DNA of 64,000 nt. It comes from Blasia pusilla (Eukaryota; Marchantiophyta; Marchantiopsida; Blasiales). Each line of letters starts with the position of its first letter. Within the stretch, counting starts at the first letter, position 1. A model generated the notes under the pieces. It made no database searches. It saw only the letters and a program-made list of their open reading frames with translations, and was not told the origin of the DNA. Made by a program: the position numbers and the translations under genes. The DNA is taken from contig CM114273.1 of NCBI GenBank assembly GCA_050084515.1, positions 43,152,001 to 43,216,000 on the forward strand, given 5' to 3'. Shown here piece after piece: positions 13,401 to 22,400 of this stretch.

Positions 13401-16400
13401 TACACAGTTTACGGCTTGCCTCTGAATTCCTCAATTTCCCAAGTAGACGGTCGAGAATTTCCTAGTGCACCGAGCTCTACGTTTGCAACTCCTAGCTCAG
13501 TAGATCCGGCATCAACTCCAACTTCACACGCTCGTAATAATATTGTGCTTTCTGAAGACATTCCGAATGTCGTCAACCTCAGTGGATCTGTCGGACACCA
13601 ACCGGGCCCTCTGTCCGCCTACTCGTTCCTCTTGCGAGTATCAGGCAATAGTTTGCTATCGTCTCTGGCCTTGAAAATTTTCAACCACATTCTTGTCGAC
13701 GAGTTGCCGCCCACGTACGATGGTAATTTCATTTTTGAGTTGCCTCCACTTGCTGCTCCTGCTCAAAAGAAAGATGGAGGACGCTTGAAGGGTATGGACA
13801 AAAAGTCCGATTGTCATCGATGGTGCAGGCTTCAACGGACTAGTGCTTCAATTCCAGATGGTCCTTGGATTGTCTCCCGCCGCCAATGCGTTGGAGCCTT
13901 GGAGTGTAGAAGTCCAGCATGCATGTAGAGCGCAACGGACGGGTCAATACGTCGCAATTCCCCCCCCAAGAATGCAGAAACTCCATACGAGGTCGGTGCC
14001 ACCATACTGTCGGGAGGCCATCGATGTCCTCATTGTCAGGCATCCCCTTTCTACATTGGAGCGTGTCTTGCATACATATTTTTCATTGTCCACGACTTGG
14101 GCTCCATGTTAGAGTACACAAGGCTGGCAGTTCATGTTGGCTCCCACACTTATCTTGTGACCGATGCAATTCAGAGACACATCAAGGAGGATGTGGCGAA
14201 GAAAGTGGCCGAGGTCTACAGAAACTCTCCGGGTTCAAAGCCTAGAGTGATCAAGCTAACAACAGCATCATAAATTTGTGAACAATTGCTTGGAATCCCT
14301 GGACAGGGCGAGATCACGGCTGCTGAGGAGAAACGACTCTGGGAAAATCTCGCATTTCTCGCTGATCCTGAATGCTTGCGGAATTTGCTGCGTCAAATAC
14401 GGATACTAGATGGAAAGACGGCCGAAATGGATGCCATTTCCAGATTGAAGGCCAACTCCAGATTTCCATTCATTTAGAGATGGTAATTTATGGGCCAGGG
14501 AAGCGAAGGATTCAGGGCCTATGTCTTCAAAATGTCAACGACAGGTCCGTCGAGTGGCCTCGATATTATAGATCGAATGAGGGAAGGGGAAGATATCTAC
14601 GGCAGCTGGGTAAGCTTTGATATTTGCTACAGAGTGTTGAACGGATGGTTGAAAATGGGTGCTTACGTTTATGAACATGTGGAGAAGGGACTCAAAACTA
14701 TATTTGTCTGTGAAGTAAAAACAGAAGATATTGGCAGTTTGAAGATGTGTTGGTTACTCTTATTGGAGGTGGTGAAGGAAAACAAAAGGCCACCTCCGAA
14801 AATTTATGGGTTCATGGCGGACAATGCACAACCTGGGTGGATTGCTATCAAGGAAGTGTTCTAGGTTGAAGAGGTTCAACCGGAGAGGAAAAGCTCGGAT
14901 GCTTTCCATTGGCAACAGTCTGTGAGCCGGTACACCAAATCTTGCATCAAGGAGAATAAGAGGACATAGCATGTCACTCTGCTCCAACGCTGCAAGGACA
15001 GCAAAACCTTGAAACAGGCCATGGAATGCCAAGAAGAACGTCATGGGTGGTGGAGAAAATATGCGATTGAGGGGAAGTACGAAGAGTTATGCTCTTGGCT
15101 GAGCTGGTGGACTGTACAAATGAGACAATGGGGAAACTTCATGCGGGAGGTGAGTTCACTAATTTTTCTCGTCGAGCTCACGCTGAAAATTGTTTGAAGA
15201 GTTGCAGCTAAAGTTGAGAAGCGTGGGCACTATAGGGATTTCAAAACAAAGAAACCAAGCAACCCGTCGGATGCAACGGGTTGCCTGAGTGTGCAACCAG
15301 TCTGAAACCGACGGGTTGCATCAAGAATGTTTGGGTTACCCGTCGGAGCACGACATCATGCACAAGGAATATTTGTGCAACCCTTCCAAACCCGACTGGT
15401 TGCATGAGTGTGCAACCTGTCGAATCCCGACGGGTTGCAAGTTGCATGTATACAAGGCCTGCAAATAGTTCCATCCGGGTGTGTTGCAAGCCGCAAGGCT
15501 GCGAGTTTACTCAATTTACAACCCGTCGCATTCTGACAAGTTGCGTCTGTCTGCAACTTGTGGGATTCCCACTAGTTGCGTCTGTATGCAACTCCTCCCA
15601 TTTAGACAGGTTGCGGTTGTCTCCAAGTCGCATCAAGACAAGTTGCATCAGTTCAAGTTAACTGGAACCCGTCGAATTCCAATAAGTGCAAAGCTTCGTG
15701 TGTGGACACTTCTTGCAAGCCAACGGAATCTAACAGGTTGCACAAGGATTTTCGAGACAGGACCGGCATGCTTCTCACAACCCATCTGATTCCAACGGAT
15801 TGCAGGAGAAGGTTCCTGGGTGCTAGGTTGCAGTAAAAGGTTACTGGGACATTCCAAGGATGTCTCTGGGTGTTGCAACACGTCTGAAACCGACGGGTTG
15901 TAGAGTCATTCATGGGATGTGTCCGACTTGCAATCCGTCTGGTTTCGACAGGTAGCTTTTTTCTTTGCTCATAGAGCTATTTTGGTTCCCTTCTCACATT
16001 GTCGTCGTTGCAGGGATTGAACATTCATGAAAATGCCCTCTGCCCCAACACAAGTGGAGCAGAAAGTGTTCATTCCTCCTGGACGTCATCACAAGCATGC
16101 CAAAGAATTTCACTTGTGGAGGCATGCCAACAAGACCAGGCAAGAGCAATGCTACAGTCTACAGCATCCCATATATTCCTCACAAAAGGCATAACAAATG
16201 GAAGGGGGCCTTTGATCTACGAGCTCTATGTCAGGGCGGCTGTGAGATCGGGTGATGAGAAACTCTATGTGGAAGCCTTCAATCGGTGCGTAGCAAGAAC
16301 TCCCCTCGAGCAAGGCGTACACATTGGTGGGGATATTCGTGGGCGCGTTTCAAGACGTCCCATACAGATGGTGGTAGAGTAGTATAAGTATCTTGACTTC

Positions 16401-19400
16401 AAACATGTGAAGAGGCAGCATCGAGGAACGAACCCGATGATTGATTTGGATGAGGAAATCATGCCGCCCAGGTATTTGGAGACCCCTGATTGCTCCCAAA
16501 TCCGTGATGCAGTATCTTCTCCAAAATCAGTGAATGTTTTATTTCAAAAGCCCTCCGTTGCTGGAAGTTCGCAACATCCGGTCGCTGGGGTGGTTCAACA
16601 GTATGGAATTCCAGTCATTGAGGTGGATTGCAACCTCAAACGGTGGCATATATCTCGGAGCAACCCTGGACGTGGACCCACTTGCAGGGCAGGATCTGAT
16701 GGCATTAGGAGAGCATGCGGTACTTTCCTAAATAAGAAGTGTACAAGGACTGGACGACCACTGCCTGGATTTTGGGGACTCAAAACCTTTGATCGTTTCA
16801 CGAGGACCAGGGATCAATTGAAGTACTTCTTCTGCCCAAATGAATCTTGCGCTTTTCGGAAGTTTTATCCGGCTACCATTGGAGCTCTAGGGAATGCCCC
16901 CACGATTTGGCTCATTGCTGCAGGTATGAATTGCACTCAAGACGAAGTGGATAATCTTACAAGTGCCGATTTCAGACTCGTAGACGGAGGAAGTTTGGAG
17001 CATGTTGGCATTACAGAGACCTTTGCATTTCATATTCAACCCAAGATTGATGTCAACATGTACCCGGAGAAGGTGGATGATCTCAATCCACTATTTCTGT
17101 CTGAGTCTAGAAATGGGGTGAAGAGAAACATAATGTGTAGGCCAACGGTGGAGAGAGCAAAGCGAATTGCATCAGCTCGGGAGGCAAAAATGGAAATCAT
17201 CGCCACGAACGATGTCCAAAGTGGCAATGGAATAGGAAGGATGTATTGGGTCAAGAACAACACTGTAAATTCAAGTGTCACAGGGGTGTATGTGGTGCAC
17301 ATCTTTTGCTTTCCCACATGTTCATCTGATGACTTTGTCCAAAGAGAGACAAGTGGGAAAAGGTATTTCCCTTGTAAGCACATGTACTATGTGTTGCTTA
17401 TAGTTTTAAGAGAGTCGGAGGTAGGAGTAGGAATCCACCAACCAATTATGTCCCTCAAAGAAGTGCGAAGTATTTTAAACAAACCACTTTGAGGATGAAA
17501 AATGAGGTTTTAGATTGTAATTTCATTTTTCCATAACCTTCACTTTGAGCTTGAACTCTATTCAGCCTAGGGCAAATGATAGATTTTTTCCATACCTTGG
17601 ATGGCAAAAGTGATTGGTTCCACACTTATGATTCCACTGATTTTTCAGTTTTCTAAATTTTGTGCAATTTGCAACTCGTTGGACTCAGAGGGGTTGCCAA
17701 AATTAGGAAGAGGAAAAAAAAACTTTGGGAGTGCTTAAGAATTGAGCAGAAAAGTGCAAAAAAAATCACACAAAAAGTTTCCTCTCTTCAACCCAACGAA
17801 AACTCTCTTCAAATCACAGGAAACTCTCTTCAAAAAAAAGTATCTCTTTCGGTTGAAGGTAGTTTCCTCTCTCCTCTCTCCTCTCTTCCTCTACTCTTAC
17901 CGCACCTCATTAGAATGGCATGCACCTACTTTAGATGTGATAGCATTATTCACATCGTGTACAAGATCCAGAGGGGTTGCCAAAATTAGGAAGAGGAAAA
18001 AAAAACTTTGGGAGTGCTTAAGAATTGAGCAGAAAAGTGCAAAAAAAATCACACAAAAAGTTTCCTCTCTTCAACCCAACGAAAACTCTCTTCAAATCAC
18101 AGGAAACTCTCTTCAAAAAAAAGTATCTCTTTCGGTTGAAGGTAGTTTCCTCTCTCCTCTCTCCTCTCTTCCTCTACTCTTACCGCACCTCATTAGAATG
18201 GCATGCACCTACTTTAGATGTGATAGCATTATTCACATCGTGTACAAGATCCACGACTAATCCTTGAAACTTTTTGGGATCCATCATCTATATACTAATA
18301 AGAAGATTAATTTTTCTCGATGTTCTCCCTCGCTCTGACATGTCAATTGAAAAATCCATTTATACGTTGCGACCCATTTTAGTGTGAAAAAAATTCCTCG
18401 AGTCATTTAAAGAGGGATCTTGCATAGCATGGGCACTTGCTGGTAATCACTAAAAAGAGGAGTCCAAAGATTTGCAAAGAAAGTGTGATGCCCCTATCAA
18501 TGCCTTTCACATCTAGTGGAAAGGCTTATAAATTGAAAGGGAAAGAAAAAGTAGCACTTTCAGACTTGCAAAGTATTTGATCTGTTTTAGAAGACTAAAA
18601 TTATAGAATGTAGTTTGTGGGTTAGTGGAAATTTTTTAAAATCTAACCAAATGAACACATTTACAACTAATTCCTTGTGAGTAAGGTGTTAATCATATGT
18701 GAATTGGAACATTTGCAAAGTAATCATTTAAATCCATCGTAAATAACTATATCTTAAATACACACCCAAGTCAAAACCTCGAAGGCAAGTCATGATCACG
18801 GGTTAAAGGAGAATCTACCTTTGTGAGAAAATTAAGACAAAATGTAGATTAACTAGTTGGAAGAGGCAAAGTGTGAGAAGTAGGGAGAAGGCAAAGTGAT
18901 CTAGCAAAAGAAGGTCAACATGGGTTGTAAGCTTAAACCTAAAGACTCGTGCTCGTCAAATAAATCCATCAGCTAAGACAAGAGCAAGTCTTGAGCCAAA
19001 TCTTAGGTGAAAGGAGCAAACCACTAGCAAGAAAGAGGGGTGAACCAAGAAGGGAGGAAAGATTTGAGGTTATTCCTAGAAGCTTGGGATTCAAGAGTAG
19101 TCAAGATGAATGTTGGTCCCATGAGACTAGTCATGACATGCAAATGTTGACAAGACCAATCGTGGGATATTAAGGCATGACTCAAGATAGGCAATTAGCC
19201 ATAAGATGTGTAAAACATGACGCAAAAGATCAAGGTGAGTATGGTGAATATAGAAAGGGTGGATGCAACATTAAGACTTACTCAAGTCATCTTGGGGTTC
19301 AACTAGTCAAATGCAGAGTCAGGAGTCCCAATCCATGTTTGAGTTAAGGCCAAGAGTAGTCTTCCGAATGCCAAAATTAGTCTTCCGAGTGCGGGATGTA

Positions 19401-22400
19401 GGTGGTCATGCCCACACAAACATGTCCATCCTGCACCGAACCCCCCTCCCCCTTTGTCGGCAACCATGGCTCATATCCGGCCCGTGTAGGAGGGGCATGG
19501 GCAAGATTCAGGCCGGTGGGCCCGAGTGGAGGATGCAAGTGGTTATGCATGCATGCACATGTCCGTCCCGTATCGCAACCTCCCTTCTGCGCACCTATTT
19601 TTTATTTCTTTAAAAAAAATTTCCCATTCCAGCCTGCATGAAAGGGACACAGGCCAAGCATTGGGGAGGATTGCCGGTTGGATGTGGGTGTAGGCCACAG
19701 TGCAAGAAACAAGTGCGAGATGGCATGTGTATTGACATGTTCGGACAAGTCTGGACATGTACAAGCCTCCCTATTTTTTCCCTCCCTATCCACTCATTGC
19801 TTGAATAGGGATTTGACTATATTTTATGTTTGGCTATGTTTTAGGTTGTGAACTAAAATAGCATTCAAGATGCACCTTGAGGATGATCTCCACACTCCGG
19901 CTTGGATAAGCATCAGAAGGAGATAGTTTAAGGCTCAAGGAAGATGTTCCGTAAGGCGAAAATTTTCCCTTTGAGTGACTCAAAACTTAAAATATCAAAC
20001 TAATTCTTTGACTATACCTTGCGTGCTAAGTTGGGCCTTGAGAGCTAACCTAAGTGTTCCACTTACAAGGCTAAAGATGGCAATCTCTTTGTGGGCTTAA
20101 TAAAGAGAAGTAACTCTACCATGAAATAGTATTGTACCCTCAAGTTTGAACATATTTGCAAAGCAAACTTGACTAAAATAATATATCTCAACATAATTGC
20201 AAGATGCTCACTAACAAAAGAATCCCCAACATTTACCTTCAAAGTAGCTTCTTTGGCCAAAAATACAACTTGCAAAATAGTTCTATGGAACGGTAACATT
20301 ATCGAGATTGGATGATTTGTAGAATTCTCGAGGGGACAAAAATCTCGTTTGTCAAAAATTAGACCTCAAAACTATTATTCCTAAAATAAATTTATTTTTC
20401 CAAAAGTGGAAAGTTTTGAATTAAATCTAATTTTTGAATGAATTTCTTCACCTTTACATTTAGATCTTGCTTAAAATTGATTCCCAAACTTAGGATATTT
20501 TCACTCTTGCATAAAATTTTCTTAAGTATGAATTTTCATGTTGGATCATGAATTTTTTATGCACAGAAATTATTATATCTTTGAAAGTGACCAAAAAGAG
20601 CCAGAGGAAGAGAACGTTGATGGAGGAAATGTTCTTGTAGAGAATGATGCATCATCTTTCAACCCAACTTTGAAAGACGATGTACCTTTGGAGGTGAATG
20701 AGGGAGTTAATTCCAAAGTCTATTGGGTTTGTAACAAACTTGAAGAAAAATGCTCTAAATTGCCACATGCCACACCATCACAAGTGAGGATGGCAAGAAC
20801 ATTGAAGAAATACTTTACTGGAAATTTAGACGTAAGTATCCTTAACCTTGGTTTAACCATGAAATGATCATATTAAAGTTTCAAAATTTCTAGAGAAAAA
20901 ATCAAAGCATGAATGTATGGGAATTGCATTATCATTTTTTTTTATATGATAATTTCTCTTGCTATAAGTTGGAATTTGAGAATTTAAAAGAAGTTTCTTA
21001 CTAAAAGTAATTTTATATTTAGAATTTTAAAGATATTTTTTACCAAAAAATTGGTTTCCTTTGAGATTCTCTATGGACGTGAAATTCGTAAATAAGAGTT
21101 GATATGATTTTTCTTCAAGAAATTTTTTTTGTTATCAATTAAAAAAATTAGTACTTACAAGACATAAAATATCATGAGTATCAAAATTATATTTCTCCTT
21201 TGTTAGATTTTTTTTTCTTAGTTTCCATTAATTTTTTGTTTCAAAAGGTCATTGGAATTTTTAAGTCCCTTTTTTATGCAAATTTTATATCTATTTCAAT
21301 TTCCCAATATTCTCCATGCACATTTTCATTGTCGAAAACTTTCCTATGCAGTCAAAGTTGTTTCCTTCGTGCATCACACAAGAATCTCAAACTAGTGGAG
21401 TAGTAATTCCATACATCAATTGTCCAGGCTAAAGTTACATCCTATCCTCCATTTCCTGGATTGGAACGAAACTATCTTCGTGCGCAAATTGCAAGAATAC
21501 AAGCTTCCACCCAAATATCCCCTGCAGGATATTATCAGGTTCCAATCATTTTAAGAAAATTTGTAATAAAGTGAATATTTATTCATGAGATTTTATTTTC
21601 TTCATGATATTGAAAAATTTTAGGAGGGAAAAATGTATGCCAATATCAATAGATAATTGTAAACCTTAAAAATCATAAACTTTGTGTAAGAAATGTTGAA
21701 ATATCCTCCAAAAAGTCAAATCCTTAGTCAAATTAGATCATTTAAAGCACAAATGGCCCTTTTCTTAGGGTTCAGAGATAACTTCTAAATATTTTGAAAA
21801 TATAAAATTTTCATCCACATCATCGCAATCAATTTTATGGAAATCTTTATGAGAATAATTATATTCCAATATATCTAATAAGGTGTTTTGTTAACTTATA
21901 TACCACCACTTTCCAAAAACCAGTTTAAAATATTCATTTATATGTATATATAACCATACTCTCCTAATTGGAAACTATATGATTTAATCCAATTGATGAA
22001 TATTTTCAACTAGACTGGTGCTTAAATATTTCTTGCTAGATATAGTAAATAAAATATGGTTGAAATTGAGGAGATCAATATGAATGAGGAAAAATAATAG
22101 TTCTCATTGTTAAGGTTTATTTTTTACTCATTTGAAAATAAGGATATTCTTGAGTTGTTCTAAGCCTTATTTCCTAATCACATTCAAATGAGACTTTCTA
22201 GATTGAATTTCTTTTTATTTTTGTCCTTTCTTGCATAAAAATAAAACCCCACAAGGGTCTTAGTCCTAGCGTAGTTTACTCAAGAGAATTACGTTACTTT
22301 AAGTCATAACGAGTAATTTCTTCTTTACTTTCTTATTTGACATATTTCATGGTTAACTTTTGTTCATGCTCTCATGGAATATTTGACATTTAATTTTGTA

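Larger units (their letters stand above)
13137..17492 (+). pseudogene. Transposon gene 1: MULE-like DDE transposase with SWIM zinc finger (decayed)
   Basis: Two coding exons (13137-15149 and 16014-17492) share frame and phase across an 864-bp palindrome-filled intron. The first exon includes a Cys-rich segment ([15 protein letters not shown]) followed, in a shifted frame, by [16 protein letters not shown]. This resembles the WRKY-GCM1-type fingers found in some Mutator-like transposases. Catalytic candidates are Asp in [12 protein letters not shown] (14619-14621), Asp in [11 protein letters not shown] (14820-14822) and Glu in [11 protein letters not shown] (16062-16064), in the spacing of a MULE DDE core. 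A C-x3-C ... C-x-H SWIM finger is at 17308-17381. In-frame stops occur at 13260, 13926, 14271, 14475, 14481, 14862, about 14967 and 16380, with at least two frameshifts between 13.9 and 14.1 kb. The start codon was not found. No intact protein is possible. Confidence 0.68.
5076..18202. mobile_element. Two-gene MULE-like DNA transposon (degenerate) inside the RSP4/6 intron
   Basis: The element carries a plus-strand transposase pseudogene and a divergent minus-strand gene with a methyltransferase-like C-terminus. Both are embedded in a dense array of one palindrome family. Candidate terminal inverted repeats are 5076-5126 and 18159-18202: the left end reads GAGGAAGAGAGGAGAG and the right end carries its reverse complement, with an alignable imperfect outer part of about 25 bp. 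Mutator-like elements usually have long terminal repeats and 9-11 bp target duplications. No convincing target duplication was found, and the right terminus lies in a tandem duplication, so the exact ends are uncertain. The gene content and shared palindromes make a single composite unit likely. Confidence 0.6.
4473..20566 (+). other. 16-kb intron of the RSP4/6 gene
   Basis: The ends are defined by donor AAG|GTAACC and acceptor ATGCACAG|AAATTATT, and the reading frame is maintained across the join. The intron holds a roughly 110-bp tandem repeat at its 5' end, a probable 13-kb DNA transposon with two genes on opposite strands, and about 2.3 kb of AT-rich filler. Splicing has to skip an insertion with its own promoters and internal introns. 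Confidence 0.85.

Noticed and set aside
5060-18230. 9-11 bp target-site duplication for the MULE-like element
   Set aside because: Flanks of the candidate terminal repeats were compared and no convincing match was found. The ends remain provisional.
17742-18267. 172- and 80-codon frames over the tandem duplication
   Set aside because: They are created by the 283-bp duplication of a CTCTC-rich, poly-A-rich sequence and have no protein features.
20538-20566. Extending the RSP4/6 exon upstream to the open-frame start at 20538
   Set aside because: The ATGCACAG acceptor at 20566 restores the conserved FGTIR-NYYIFE join and correct phase. The upstream codons are intron.
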